Source of the DNA: Chlamydia trachomatis
GTDB taxonomy: Bacteria; Chlamydiota; Chlamydiia; Chlamydiales; Rhabdochlamydiaceae
Assembly: GCA_945898205.1 (NCBI GenBank)
Contig: CAMDHO010000016.1
Location: forward strand, 1-41,297
Length of the DNA stretch: 41,297 bases
Reading direction: 5' to 3'
The notes beneath the pieces are model-generated. The model was not told the origin of the DNA, did no database searches, and saw only the letters and a program-made list of their open reading frames with translations. Both the position numbers and the translations under genes were made by a program. Below, piece after piece: positions 26,031 through 35,103 of the stretch; the stretch's first letter is position 1, and the number at the start of each line of letters is the position of its first letter.

Positions 26031-27767
26031 TTACATCCTTAATTGTACATTGTATAAGTTTGCATAGACGCCATCTAATGCAATGAGCTCTTTGTGAGTT
26101 CCTTGTTCAGTAATTCCGTTGTCGGTGAGGACAAGAATTCTTTGAGCGTGTCTTACTGTTGATAAGCGGTGCGCAATGACAAGTGTTGTTCGGTTAAGTG
26201 TTAATTGCTCTAACGAGTCTTGCACTGCTTTTTCGCTTTCATTATCAAGAGAACTTGTTGCTTCATCGAAAATAAGGATAGGTGGGTCTTTTAAGAAGAC
26301 GCGGGCTACACTTAGTCTTTGTTTTTGTCCGCCTGATAATTTTACCCCTCGTTGTCCAATATCAGTTTTATATCCATGTGGAAGAGACATTATAAAATCA
26401 TGTGCATTTGCTTTTTTTGAGGCGGTGATGATCTCTTCATCGCTTGCGTCAAGTTTGCCGTAGCGGATATTCTCCAAGACCGTTCCCGCAAATAGATATA
26501 CATCTTGCTGAACAATTCCGATGTTCTTTCTTAGTGACTTTAAGCTAAGGTCCTTAATGTTTAATCCGTCGAGTAGTATTCCCCCTTCGCTTACCTCGTA
26601 AAACCTAGCTATTAAAGAACTTAAAGTTGTTTTTCCAACTCCTGAAGAACCGACCAAAGCAACATATTCTCCGACTTTTATATTGAGAGATATGTTTTTT
26701 AAGACATGATCATAACCTTCTTTATATTTAAAACTTACATTTTTGAATTCTATGTTTCCTTGACAATGCATAAGCTCTGTTGCATTTGGAGCGTCTTGAA
26801 TATCTGGCTTTATTTCTAGAATTTCCATGAACCGATCAAACCCGGTAATGCCTTCTTGATAGAGTCTCGCAAAATTACCAAGCCTCTGTATGGGTTCAAT
26901 AAGGATACCAATATAAAGGATAAAGGTTAGCAAATTTGCTAAATCTAAGGATCCCTTGACGATAGTGATTCCTCCAAAGATGACAACAGCAATCGTCATG
27001 AGCTGTGTGAGCATAATCAAGCCATTATAAAAATAGGCTTCACTTTTATACCCAACTTTTCGGCTTTTGACAAAACGATTGTTTTCATAAGCAAATTTCT
27101 TTTTTTCAATCTCTTCATTTGTAAAGGACTGAACAACTCTAATCCCTGAAAGTGTATCTTCAACTTGTGCATTTATATCGCCGATTCTATCCTTGCTTTT
27201 TCTTAAAGAGTGGTTCATTTTCTTATTAAAATAAAATCCGTAGATAGCCATTATGGGTATAAAAGGAAGGATAATCATAGCTAGTTTAGCATTAATGTTG
27301 ATTAGAATTATGCTTGCGCCGATAAAATTGAGTAATGAAATAACAATATCTTCGGGGCCATGGTGATATAATTCAGAAAGATCAAATGAATCATTGGAGA
27401 TCCGAGTCATTAGCTGACCTGTTCTATGTTCATCATAGAAATTAAATGATAGTTTTTGGTAATGCTCAAATAATTCACTTCGCATATCACCTTCCATCAT
27501 CGCGCCCATTACATGCCCCTGATAGTTAATAAACGCATGACATGCAGTATAAATAGCAACTAATATAAGCATAATGGCACCCACTATATAAATCTGAGCA
27601 AGCGCATTTGGGGTGTCTGGGGTTACTAAATTTTGAGTAATGAATCTTATCAATAAAGGGAGCGCCAGTGTAATTGCCGATAGAATAACGGCACATGCCA
27701 TGTCTGCATAAAATAGCCGCATATAGGGTTTATAATAAGACAGAAATTTTTTAATTCGTGAATTCAC
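26031..27767 (-). CDS. ABC exporter, membrane and ATPase domains fused (MsbA/lipid or drug type)
   Basis: A 578-residue half-transporter. Six membrane segments occupy about residues 15-300, with the family motif DEHRTGQLMTRISND in the first cytoplasmic loop region. The ATPase domain has Walker A GSSGVGKT (373-380), signature LSGGQKQR (477-484) and Walker B ILIFDEATSSLD (497-508). It would act as a homodimer exporting a lipid, drug or peptide; the substrate cannot be told. It stands alone between pknD and transaldolase, flanked by 133 and about 330 bases of non-coding DNA. Its codon use appears slightly different from the neighbours, which could mean transfer, but this was judged by eye. Confidence 0.93.
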   Translation of the reverse strand: MNSRIKKFLSYYKPYMRLFYADMACAVILSAITLALPLLIRFITQNLVTPDTPNALAQIYIVGAIMLILVAIYTACHAFINYQGHVMGAMMEGDMRSELFEHYQKLSFNFYDEHRTGQLMTRISNDSFDLSELYHHGPEDIVISLLNFIGASIILININAKLAMIILPFIPIMAIYGFYFNKKMNHSLRKSKDRIGDINAQVEDTLSGIRVVQSFTNEEIEKKKFAYENNRFVKSRKVGYKSEAYFYNGLIMLTQLMTIAVVIFGGITIVKGSLDLANLLTFILYIGILIEPIQRLGNFARLYQEGITGFDRFMEILEIKPDIQDAPNATELMHCQGNIEFKNVSFKYKEGYDHVLKNISLNIKVGEYVALVGSSGVGKTTLSSLIARFYEVSEGGILLDGLNIKDLSLKSLRKNIGIVQQDVYLFAGTVLENIRYGKLDASDEEIITASKKANAHDFIMSLPHGYKTDIGQRGVKLSGGQKQRLSVARVFLKDPPILIFDEATSSLDNESEKAVQDSLEQLTLNRTTLVIAHRLSTVRHAQRILVLTDNGITEQGTHKELIALDGVYANLYNVQLRM

Positions 27768-28096
27768 AAATACACCGTTCCTAATTTATCTGTGAGTTTT
27801 TTGCTACATGCAATACTCACAGTATTGTTATGAAGGTTTCAAGATTCTAGCGCAATAGCTACCTGTTTTATTTTAAATTAGAGGCCTTTTTGTTTGTTTC
27901 TTGAGAGGAGTCAGTTTTTTTATATGCTTTTTCTCTATAACGGTGAAGTTTTAAGAGATGTATGGACTATCAACCTCATGCAGTCTTTACTCACCCATTG
28001 GGTAAGTTGTAAGAAAAAAGTTGAAAATCATTATTGATATTTTAAAAAAATATCCACACTCGCTTTATATCCATACTATTTATTTCGGAGCCTTTG
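27768..28096. other. Non-coding AT-rich gap between ABC exporter and small ORF
   Basis: No convincing gene is visible here. The stretch contains a 19-base palindrome at 28036-28054 (GATATTTT, three A, AAAATATC), just upstream of the small reading frame at 28097. The part nearest the ABC gene should hold its promoter, but no clear -35/-10 pair was found. Confidence 0.4.
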
Positions 28097-28180
28097 ATGA
28101 GATCTAGAGCATTTATAGCAGGTGTCCTAGGACTGGGATTAGTTATTACCTCGAATCTAATGATAGGTAAATTCAACTAA
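28097..28180 (+). CDS. Possible 27-residue membrane or signal-peptide-like small protein
   Basis: A short frame in the gap between the ABC exporter and transaldolase. It begins with ATG six bases after CGGAG, encodes a basic start (MRSRAF), a hydrophobic stretch (IAGVLGLGLVITSNLMIG) and ends KFN-stop. The layout is that of a small membrane protein or a truncated secreted protein. The good Shine-Dalgarno and upstream palindrome favour expression. It may equally be the 5' remnant of a degraded gene. Length alone gives no certainty. Confidence 0.4.
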   Translation: MRSRAFIAGVLGLGLVITSNLMIGKFN

Positions 28181-28330
28181 AAGAGAGCTCCGAAAAGGTC
28201 AAGGGGCTGATTTTGCAGTCAGCTGGGAAATCATCGAGAAAATAAGTGGATATTACTCCTGCTATGTAAAGCCGCTCATAGATCTTTTAGTCTAGGGGAG
28301 GCTTTACAAGCCAGATCGCTTAATTTTTTA

Positions 28331-28376
28331 TTTTTAACCATTCCCCATTAAAGCAAAGCTAAGGAATGGTTAAAAA
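28331..28376. terminator. 14-bp hairpin downstream of transaldolase
   Basis: The arms 28331-28344 and 28363-28376 are perfectly complementary around an 18-base loop. The hairpin lies eight bases beyond the stop of the minus-strand transaldolase gene. The outer five pairs are A-T, so a U-run lies within the stem rather than after it. Confidence 0.6.
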
Positions 28377-28383
28377 ACAGTGG

Positions 28384-29340
28384 TTATAGTTTTTCCTGCA
28401 AGAGCTTCTCTAGTTTAACGGTATCTATTGCAAAGTTTCTAATCCCTTCATAGAGCTTTTCCGTTCCCATCGCAGTTTCACAAAGCATCCATCTAAAAGC
28501 CTTTTCATCAAGGTTGATAGGTTCGATAGAGGACGCTTTAGCTACGTTTTCATCGAGTTTTTTAATAACAGGACCGGTATCTTTGCTTAAAATTTCTAAA
28601 AACTTTGGAGCAATAGTCAAAAGATCGCAGCCAGCAAGTTCTAGAATTTCATCGACATTTCGGAAGCTTGCACCCATGATCTGAGTTTTAACTCCCATTT
28701 TTTTGTAATAGCGATAGATTTCTGAAACGGAGAGAACTCCAGGGTCTTCTGTAGGAGGATAACTATCTTTTCCTTCTGCTTTTTTATACCAGTCGAGAAT
28801 TCTCCCAACAAAAGGGGATATTAATGTTGCTTTAGCCTGGGCACATCCAATAGCTTGAGCCAAACTAAAGAGAAGGGTCATGTTGCAATGGATTCCTTCT
28901 TTTTCAAGTTCTGCAGCGGTTAAAATCCCTTCCCATGTGGAGGCTAGTTTAATTAAAATTCTTTCTTTTGCGATCCCTGCTTCTTCGTAAAGGGCAATAT
29001 AGCGCTTAGCTTTTTGAAGGCTTCCTTCTACATCAAAAGAGAGTCTTGCATCAACTTCTGTAGAAACTCTTCCTGGGACGATTTTAAGAATTTCTAGTCC
29101 AAAGTTAACAAATGCCTTTTCAACAGCTAAGTCGATGATTTCTTTTTGAGACTTCCCGTTTTTTTTGCCATATAAAATAGCGTCATCTATAAGGGGTTGA
29201 TATTCTGGTAGCTTAGCAGCCGCTAAAATCAAAGAGGGATTTGTTGTAGCATCGGTAGGTTTGTATTTTTTTATTTCTTCAAATTCTCCGGTGTCGGCCA
29301 CAATAGTTGTCATTTTCTTGAGTTGATCTAGTTTGTTCAT
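28384..29340 (-). CDS. tal: Transaldolase
   Basis: A 318-residue enzyme of the non-oxidative pentose phosphate pathway, transferring a dihydroxyacetone unit from sedoheptulose 7-phosphate to glyceraldehyde 3-phosphate. DATTNPSLI (30-38) is the family signature and K131 in [14 protein letters not shown] is the Schiff-base lysine (K132 in E. coli TalB). [14 protein letters not shown] and [21 protein letters not shown] also fit. Length equals the E. coli TalB class. GGAG lies before the ATG, and TGCTATATT upstream resembles an extended -10. It is a single-gene unit ending in a hairpin. Confidence 0.97.
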   Translation of the reverse strand: MNKLDQLKKMTTIVADTGEFEEIKKYKPTDATTNPSLILAAAKLPEYQPLIDDAILYGKKNGKSQKEIIDLAVEKAFVNFGLEILKIVPGRVSTEVDARLSFDVEGSLQKAKRYIALYEEAGIAKERILIKLASTWEGILTAAELEKEGIHCNMTLLFSLAQAIGCAQAKATLISPFVGRILDWYKKAEGKDSYPPTEDPGVLSVSEIYRYYKKMGVKTQIMGASFRNVDEILELAGCDLLTIAPKFLEILSKDTGPVIKKLDENVAKASSIEPINLDEKAFRWMLCETAMGTEKLYEGIRNFAIDTVKLEKLLQEKL

Positions 29341-29559
29341 AAAAAATTCTCCTTTTTTCCTTAATATAGCAGAAAGTCTATTCTAAAAAAAGTTTTAAGT
29401 AGACACCTGATTAAAAAGTAAGTGTGTTTTATTCCCATCTTGCTGATTTAGTGTTTGTTTTGTTATTTATGCTGATTGTGTTTTGCTTTGTTTTATTTGT
29501 AATTTGTTGATTGTTTAATTTGTGTTTGTTAGTGTTTAGTTATATAACCTGGTATTTAT

Positions 29560-30903
29560 ATGTCGAATTCATCTGATATTTGTAGTGTTTATAATAGAAG
29601 CCCGGAGGATGCTAAAAAAGTTTTAGAAGTTCCAGGGGTTGCGGTAAGCTGGGGGTCTAGGCAGGTTTGCATTAAAGGAGAGGTAAAAGGGGATATAGAT
29701 CAGCTTGCTCGAGCGGTATTAGCGAAGCCGGCTGACCAGATTGTAAATGCAGATATTGAGGTGGCGACTCTTTTAAATAGATTATACTTCAGCGAGCCGC
29801 CAATTACGGATAAGGAGTTGGTAGCTGCACCTAGTTCAGTGATAGGTTTATCAGTAGCGCCTTTACCAGAAGCGCCTGAAAAAATAAAAGAAACTATGAG
29901 ATATCAATTACAGATGTTTATAGCAACGGCATTCAATAAGGAAAACGATGTTAGTATTCAAAATCAAGCTGTAAGAGTTCCTAATTCCGGGTTCATGGCC
30001 AAGGTGTGGAATAGAGGGAAGGCTCTGATAGCAGAACGTCAAAAGAGGCCTGAGATTCAGCGTTCTCAAGCAACGTATAATAGAGAATTTATAGAAGAAA
30101 AGGCTAAGGGTCTAGAGAATCGAGGTAAGTTTTTTTCCTTAATTGAGCAGGGGCCGATTATAACAGATTCTCCAGGTGAAGCAGAATCTAAAAAGTGGTT
30201 CGGAGAAATTTCAAGCAACACTATACGTATAGCAGAGAAAGAAACAGCTCTTCTAAAGAAGGATGGGGCTCCGTTAAAGGTTAGAGAAGAGTATTGGGAT
30301 ACAGCTCAAAGATCTTTGAATAAAACACTTAGGAGCTTTGGAACGAGTAGAGCGGAGTATAGTACGCTTTCTGATGCAGTTAGAAGTAAATACACATTTG
30401 AAGAGATAGAAACCAATGCAAAGGTAATTATTTCGTCAGAGGAAGGCGGAGATGTAACTGAAGAGGCGCTTGCAATGGCGAATAACTTTTTAGCTGAATT
30501 ATTTTTAATGGATCTTTTAGAGAAATTAGGCCCAACCCGACAGGGGTGTATTGAGAATGTTTTAATATGTTTAGAGCAAGCTTTTTCTCTCGAGCTGGTT
30601 AAGGAGAGTTTTAAGTTTGTATTGCCTCTTCCTAAACTTTTGCCTGTAAAGATCGAAATAAAAACACCAAAAGAAAGTGAGAATCTAGTGGTTACTCTAA
30701 GTATAGAGAGCTCTAAGACATATTGTAATGAGGATGGCAACAAAGAAGAGTATCCTTGTGCGATAAGAGGAAGTTTAACTGTAAATGTGAGTCCAGATCC
30801 TATAAAAGGAGTGGTTTCATATGCGTTTAACACTGAAAAGCTAGAGACTCCTTCGGAAGTATCTCCTAACTTGTCGATTATCTGTGGAGTGGTAGGTAAT
30901 TAG
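29560..30903 (+). CDS. Orphan 447-residue protein, candidate chlamydia-specific effector
   Basis: A soluble-looking protein with no signal peptide, membrane segment or recognised domain. The first third is mixed (VAVSWGSRQVCIKGEVKGD), the middle is helical and charged (KAKGLENRGKFFSLIEQG, FEEIETNAKVIIS), and the last ~110 residues look beta-rich (IEIKTPKESENLVVTLSIES, IRGSLTVNVSPDPIKGVVSY), perhaps a sandwich-like domain. TATATA at 29541-29546 is only 14 bases from the ATG and no Shine-Dalgarno is visible, so the mRNA may be nearly leaderless. The 150 bases upstream are strikingly T/G-rich. A secreted host-interaction protein is possible but unproven. Confidence 0.75.
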   Translation: MSNSSDICSVYNRSPEDAKKVLEVPGVAVSWGSRQVCIKGEVKGDIDQLARAVLAKPADQIVNADIEVATLLNRLYFSEPPITDKELVAAPSSVIGLSVAPLPEAPEKIKETMRYQLQMFIATAFNKENDVSIQNQAVRVPNSGFMAKVWNRGKALIAERQKRPEIQRSQATYNREFIEEKAKGLENRGKFFSLIEQGPIITDSPGEAESKKWFGEISSNTIRIAEKETALLKKDGAPLKVREEYWDTAQRSLNKTLRSFGTSRAEYSTLSDAVRSKYTFEEIETNAKVIISSEEGGDVTEEALAMANNFLAELFLMDLLEKLGPTRQGCIENVLICLEQAFSLELVKESFKFVLPLPKLLPVKIEIKTPKESENLVVTLSIESSKTYCNEDGNKEEYPCAIRGSLTVNVSPDPIKGVVSYAFNTEKLETPSEVSPNLSIICGVVGN

Positions 30904-30907
30904 GAGT

Positions 30908-30939
30908 TAGATAGCAGGCCTAACTAAGGCTGCTATCTA
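30908..30939. terminator. 12-bp hairpin with one bulge between convergent genes
   Basis: TAGATAGCA (30908-30916) pairs with 30931-30939 and GCC (30918-30920) with 30928-30930, leaving one bulged G and a 7-base loop. It lies four bases after the stop of the 447-residue gene and faces the convergent small membrane gene. No T-run follows. Confidence 0.6.
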
Positions 30940-30956
30940 TGCGGTTAAGAAAGATC

Positions 30957-31313
30957 TTATTTAGATTCTTCGGGTGCTTTGCCATTATTATTGGAAACTA
31001 CAAGGATAGAAACCACTGCAATAATTACAGCAGTGCAAGCTATGATAATATTTGTCCAAAACTGTCTTTTTCTAGCTTTTTCTTCAGAATTAGAAGATGT
31101 TTTCACTTCAGATCCAACGGGAGTTTCGTCTTCTTCGTCCTCATAAGACTCTTCTAGGTCCCCATAAGGTTCTTGAGGAGAAACGACTTCCATAATTGGA
31201 GCAGGCGTTTGTTGAGTTGTTTCTTCGTAATTCACGTCAGAGGCAGCATCTGCTCTAGCAAGAGGAGAGCATACAAAACTGGTGATTATAAGAGTCATGA
31301 GAGTTTTTTTCAT
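30957..31313 (-). CDS. Small acidic exported protein with C-terminal membrane anchor
   Basis: A 118-residue protein. Residues 1-22 are a clear signal peptide (MKKTLMTLIITSFVCSPLARA, with cleavage likely after ARA). A very acidic, Tyr/Pro-containing region follows (LEESYEDEEDETPVGSE), then a basic stop (EKARKRQ) and a membrane helix (about 85-107, NIIIACTAVIIAVVSILVV). It would have its acidic domain in the periplasm and be anchored by the C-terminus. The next gene upstream on the same strand has the same signal-plus-anchor layout, so they may be a functional pair. No family is recognised. Confidence 0.75.
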   Translation of the reverse strand: MKKTLMTLIITSFVCSPLARADAASDVNYEETTQQTPAPIMEVVSPQEPYGDLEESYEDEEDETPVGSEVKTSSNSEEKARKRQFWTNIIIACTAVIIAVVSILVVSNNNGKAPEESK

Positions 31314-31395
31314 GGAAGTCTCCGTTTTTTTCTGTGTAATATATGCATCTAGCCTAATTTTGTCTAGGGTGGAATCTAAAAAACAGAAGCTACAC

Positions 31396-31424
31396 GCTGC
31401 TTTCCTCTAAAAAAGAGGAAAGCA
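31396..31424 (-). terminator. 12-bp hairpin after the 84-residue exported protein gene
   Basis: The arms 31396-31407 and 31413-31424 are perfectly complementary around an A5 loop. On the minus strand this lies just after the gene ending at 31451, and a T6 run follows about 11 bases beyond the stem. It separates the two small exported-protein genes. Confidence 0.65.
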
Positions 31425-31450
31425 GAATGAAAAAAAAGGAGGAAAATAAA

Positions 31451-31705
31451 TTATTGACTAGTTTCAGGTTTATCACTTTGTTTGATAGCAGCAGATAAAA
31501 TTGCGATAGCGGCAGAAAGTCCGAGTCCCCAAGCTATCATAGACCGGCCAATTGTATTGAAAGTGGCATTGTCAGCTCCAGATCCCCCCCGATAAAAGTC
31601 CTGTGATTGGTCTCTTACAGAGTTTAGATTGTCTGAGTCTTCTGAAAAAGCAGAGGAAAACAAAACTAGGGAAAGACATAGCAGCTTGCTTATGGTTTTT
31701 TTCAT
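31451..31705 (-). CDS. Small exported protein with C-terminal membrane segment
   Basis: An 84-residue protein with a signal peptide (MKKTISKLLCLSLVLFSSAF, about 1-21), a short polar region (RDQSQDFYRGGSGADNATFN) and a hydrophobic helix (about 54-73, MIAWGLGLSAAIAILSAAI), then a short charged tail. The layout mirrors the 118-residue protein that follows it on the same strand, separated by about 140 bases and a hairpin. It diverges from the V-ATPase operon. Function is unknown; small cell-envelope proteins with signal and anchor are common in chlamydiae. Confidence 0.72.
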   Translation of the reverse strand: MKKTISKLLCLSLVLFSSAFSEDSDNLNSVRDQSQDFYRGGSGADNATFNTIGRSMIAWGLGLSAAIAILSAAIKQSDKPETSQ

Positions 31706-31891
31706 GGGTGCCTCTTAAAATGGTGATCGCTAAATAAATCTTCTTATTGCATACTGAGCTAGTTTTGATCAAATTTTCTTTTATTTAGCGTAGGCTTAAA
31801 GGGGTGTTTTTTTTAATCCTTTGAAAAGTGTTGAAAAATAACATGAAAACAAGAAGTATTTTAGGGATTTTACCGTATAAAGAGGTGCAAC

Positions 31892-32518
31892 TTGAAAGGT
31901 ATAGATACAGGAAAAGATAAAGTTAAGAAGATTTGTGATGTGTTGAAGCGAGAAACTTTGGATCCCGCTAAGAAAGAGGCTGAAGAAATTATTCAAAATG
32001 CGCAAATCAAGGCAGTGCAAATTATTGAGGCAGCAAAGAAAGAGGCATTAAAAGTTTTTGAAGAGTCTCGTAATCAGATAGAAAAAGATAGGAACGTGTT
32101 TCAATCTTCTTTAAATCAAGCCTGTAAGCAGTCTTTAGAGAAATTAAAGCAGGAGATCGAAAATCAACTTTTCAACCCTGAGCTTGCAGAACTCTTCGAT
32201 AAACCTTTACAAGAGAATCATGTAATTGCAGAGCTTGTGAAAGCAGTTGTCCATGCGTTAGAAAAAGAAGGAATTGACTCAGACTTAAGCGTGATTATTC
32301 CTCGCTCTGTTTCGGCTCAATCGATCAATAATCTTTTGCTGCAAAATATTTTACAAAAACTAAAAGCAAATAGCGTAAAGATTGGATCGATTCAAGGCGG
32401 TATTTTTGTAAAGGCAGAGAAAAATCATGTTTCAATAGATGTTACAGACACAGCAGTAAAAGAGCTAGTGTCGGATTATATAAGGAAGGATTTTAGAGAA
32501 ACTCTTTTTAGATCATAA
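31892..32518 (+). CDS. atpE: V-type ATP synthase subunit E
   Basis: The first gene of the V-ATPase operon, 208 residues, forming the peripheral stalk. The N-terminal half is a long Lys/Glu/Ala coiled coil (DPAKKEAEEIIQNAQIKAVQ, KKEALKVFEESRNQIEKD), and the C-terminal half is the mixed domain that caps A3B3. Length is normal for this subunit. A TTG start is used; AGAGGTG lies a few bases upstream and no suitable ATG exists. The 13-base gap to the next gene and the tight spacing of all following genes show a single operon. Confidence 0.88.
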   Translation: MKGIDTGKDKVKKICDVLKRETLDPAKKEAEEIIQNAQIKAVQIIEAAKKEALKVFEESRNQIEKDRNVFQSSLNQACKQSLEKLKQEIENQLFNPELAELFDKPLQENHVIAELVKAVVHALEKEGIDSDLSVIIPRSVSAQSINNLLLQNILQKLKANSVKIGSIQGGIFVKAEKNHVSIDVTDTAVKELVSDYIRKDFRETLFRS

Positions 32519-32530
32519 CCCGAGCTTTTT

Positions 32531-33304
32531 ATGGGAAACTATTATTATTTAGCAAATTCTTTGCCTCCTATCGAGTTTCCTTATAGACCTGAGGTCTCTT
32601 TTGTTACTCTTCAAGATTCATTAATATTGAACTTGTCAAAGGAAGATCAAGGCAAGGTAAGGGTTTTGCGCCTTTTTGTGGACCTTTGTAACATAAGGCC
32701 TCTTCTTCAAGAAGAAGAGATAGATCCTAGAGGTAATTTAAAAGAAAAGGAATTAGAAGAGGCGATCCTTAGTGAAACTGTTTTTCCGGAATATGTTTTT
32801 GATTTTTTAAGAAAGTATGAAAGCTTAGCAGACAAGCTAAAAGCTTTTCCTTTCCTCTTGGCTCAATTTTTTCAGGAAGAGATCCCTAAGCAAGATTGTT
32901 TTTTAAGGACTTTTTTCGAGTTTGAAAGAGAGTGGCGGCTCGTAGTTCTCGCTTTGAGAGCAAAACAATTGCGTAGAGACTTTTTAAAAGAACTACAATT
33001 TGAAGATGTGCATGACCCTTTTGTTATGCAGATCTTAGCTCAGAAAGATTCAGAAACTTATGATCCTCCAATAGAGTATCAGGAAATTCGAGACCTTCTT
33101 CACTCATGTGGACCGGATCCTTGGCAGCAAAATAAGAGCTTATGTTCTTATCGGTTTTATAAAATACAAGAAATGGTTAGTGACCGCCAGTTTTCTATAG
33201 AATGGATTTTGGCCTATTTAGCAGAGTTAATGATCCTCGAGTATTGGAATGAATTAGATGAGGCCAAGGGGCGTGCAATTTTAAATACATTTAAAAATCA
33301 GTAA
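32531..33304 (+). CDS. V-ATPase operon protein, DUF2764 family
   Basis: A 257-residue protein that starts MGNYYYLANSLPPIEFPYRP, the signature of DUF2764, which in chlamydiae and spirochaetes is encoded between V-ATPase subunits E and A. It is soluble and mostly helical, with two similar-looking acidic/helical halves. Its position suggests a structural or assembly role equivalent to subunit C, which is otherwise missing from this operon; this is inference. It begins 12 bases after atpE and ends 11 bases before atpA. Confidence 0.88.
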   Translation: MGNYYYLANSLPPIEFPYRPEVSFVTLQDSLILNLSKEDQGKVRVLRLFVDLCNIRPLLQEEEIDPRGNLKEKELEEAILSETVFPEYVFDFLRKYESLADKLKAFPFLLAQFFQEEIPKQDCFLRTFFEFEREWRLVVLALRAKQLRRDFLKELQFEDVHDPFVMQILAQKDSETYDPPIEYQEIRDLLHSCGPDPWQQNKSLCSYRFYKIQEMVSDRQFSIEWILAYLAELMILEYWNELDEAKGRAILNTFKNQ

Positions 33305-33315
33305 AAGGTAAATCA

Positions 33316-35103
33316 ATGGAAGAACAATTACCTATGTCAGAACCCGTAAAAGCTACAGGGAAAGTAGTAAAAGCTTTTGGGAACCTCTTACAGGTCGAAT
33401 TTATCGGAGATATCCGGCAAGGAGAGGTCTGTATGGTTCGGCTTGCTAGCGATGTCGCGCTAAAAGCTGAAGTTATAGAGATTGTTGGGAACTCAGTAAA
33501 GATACAGGTTTTTGAAGATACAAGAGGGGTTAGATTAGGGACTTCAGTAGAGTTTGTTACCCATCTTCTAGAAGCAGAGCTTGGCCCTGGTTTGATTTCA
33601 GCAATCATGGATGGATTACAAAATCCCCTAGAGAGAGTAGCGGATACAACAGGTCTTTTCTTGGCAAGAGGTGTTTATTTCCCTCCACTGGATCATTCGA
33701 AGCACTGGGACTTTAATCCGGTAGCAAAAATCGGAGATGTCATGTCTCGAGGTGATAGCTTAGGCTATACAATGGAAGGAAGATTTCACCATGAAATCAT
33801 GATCCCTTTTTCTCTCTATAGTAAATATACAATCACTTGGGTAGTTAAGCCCGGATCTTATACGATAGATACTGTGGTTGCACGCGCAGTAGATTCTCAT
33901 GGTAAAGAGCTTGCATTTACTATGGTACAAAAGTGGCCTGTTAAAACTCCTTTATTTGAAGGGCAGAAGATCAAAGCCCGTCGCATGATGGATACAGGGT
34001 TAAGAATCTTGGACACGCAGTTCCCTATTATTAAAGGGGGGACTTTTTGTGCTCCAGGTCCTTTTGGAGCTGGAAAGACAGTCTTGCAGCACCATCTTTC
34101 TAAATACTCTTCTGTAGATCTTGTTGTATATGTAGCTTGTGGAGAGAGAGCTGGAGAAGTTGTAGAAGTTCTTAGAACCTTCCCTCATCTTATAGACCCT
34201 CATACGAACGATTCCCTCATGAATCGAACAGTAATTATTTGTAATACTTCTTCCATGCCGGTTGCTGCAAGAGAAGCGTCTATTTATATGGGAGCGACCA
34301 TTGCAGAATACTATAGGCAGATGGGGTTAGATATTCTTTTGCTAGCAGATTCTACATCTAGATGGGCTCAAGCAATGAGAGAAATGTCTGGTCGATTGGA
34401 AGAAATTCCTGGTGAAGAAGCCTTTCCAGCTTATTTGGCATCGCGTATCGCTGCTTTTTATGAAAGATCGGGATTGATTCAACTCAAAAACGGTAAGACG
34501 GGTTCTCTAACTATTGGAGGAGCTGTTTCTCCTGCAGGAGGGAACTTTGAAGAACCTGTTACCCAAGCGACATTAGCGGTTGTTGGGGCTTTTCATGGGC
34601 TTTCTAGAGCCCGTTCAGATGCACGTAGATATCCAGCAATTGATCCATTGATCTCTTGGACCAAATATTTGGAAGATGTCAGCATAGATTTACAAGATCT
34701 TGTGCCGGATTGGAGTAAGCAAGTTAAAATAGCGGCAGCTTTTTTAATTAGTGGAGATGATATTGGTAAAAGGATGGAAGTTGTTGGAGAAGAAGGTGTT
34801 TCTTTAAAAGATATGGTTACTTTTTTAAAGTCAGAGCTCTACGAGTTTGCTTATTTACAGCAAAATGCCTTTGATAAAGAAGATGCTTATTGTCCTTTAG
34901 AAAGACAGTTGCCTCTTTTTAATCTAATCCGATCTATCTTTGAAACTAGTTTTTCGTTCGAATCACATGATGAAGCAAGAAGCTTTTTCTTAGAATTGCA
35001 AAATGAGATCAAGAATATGAACTTTATGCAGTTTAATTCAGATCAATATCTCCAAACATTCAAGGATGTTGAATCTAGAGTAAAGAGTAGGAGTAAATTA
35101 TGA
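33316..35103 (+). CDS. atpA: V-type ATP synthase catalytic subunit A
   Basis: The 595-residue catalytic subunit of the A/V-type ATPase, hydrolysing or making ATP in the A3B3 head. The Walker A loop GPFGAGKT is at 248-255. [39 protein letters not shown] and [17 protein letters not shown] are the expected A-subunit blocks, including the non-homologous-region sequence that separates A from F-type beta subunits. Length is standard. The ATG follows AAAAGGTAAATCA, with AAGG as Shine-Dalgarno. The stop overlaps the start of atpB (ATGA). Confidence 0.97.
   Translation: MEEQLPMSEPVKATGKVVKAFGNLLQVEFIGDIRQGEVCMVRLASDVALKAEVIEIVGNSVKIQVFEDTRGVRLGTSVEFVTHLLEAELGPGLISAIMDGLQNPLERVADTTGLFLARGVYFPPLDHSKHWDFNPVAKIGDVMSRGDSLGYTMEGRFHHEIMIPFSLYSKYTITWVVKPGSYTIDTVVARAVDSHGKELAFTMVQKWPVKTPLFEGQKIKARRMMDTGLRILDTQFPIIKGGTFCAPGPFGAGKTVLQHHLSKYSSVDLVVYVACGERAGEVVEVLRTFPHLIDPHTNDSLMNRTVIICNTSSMPVAAREASIYMGATIAEYYRQMGLDILLLADSTSRWAQAMREMSGRLEEIPGEEAFPAYLASRIAAFYERSGLIQLKNGKTGSLTIGGAVSPAGGNFEEPVTQATLAVVGAFHGLSRARSDARRYPAIDPLISWTKYLEDVSIDLQDLVPDWSKQVKIAAAFLISGDDIGKRMEVVGEEGVSLKDMVTFLKSELYEFAYLQQNAFDKEDAYCPLERQLPLFNLIRSIFETSFSFESHDEARSFFLELQNEIKNMNFMQFNSDQYLQTFKDVESRVKSRSKL

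Noticed and set aside
30306..30833. Minus-strand open frame of 175 residues inside the 447-residue gene
   Set aside because: It is long but Ser/Leu-rich and antisense to a frame with better start context and terminator placement.
31572..32020. Minus-strand frames near the V-ATPase promoter (31572-31772, 31796-32020)
   Set aside because: One overlaps the 84-residue exported protein in another frame, and the other crosses the atpE start; neither shows a domain or ribosome site.
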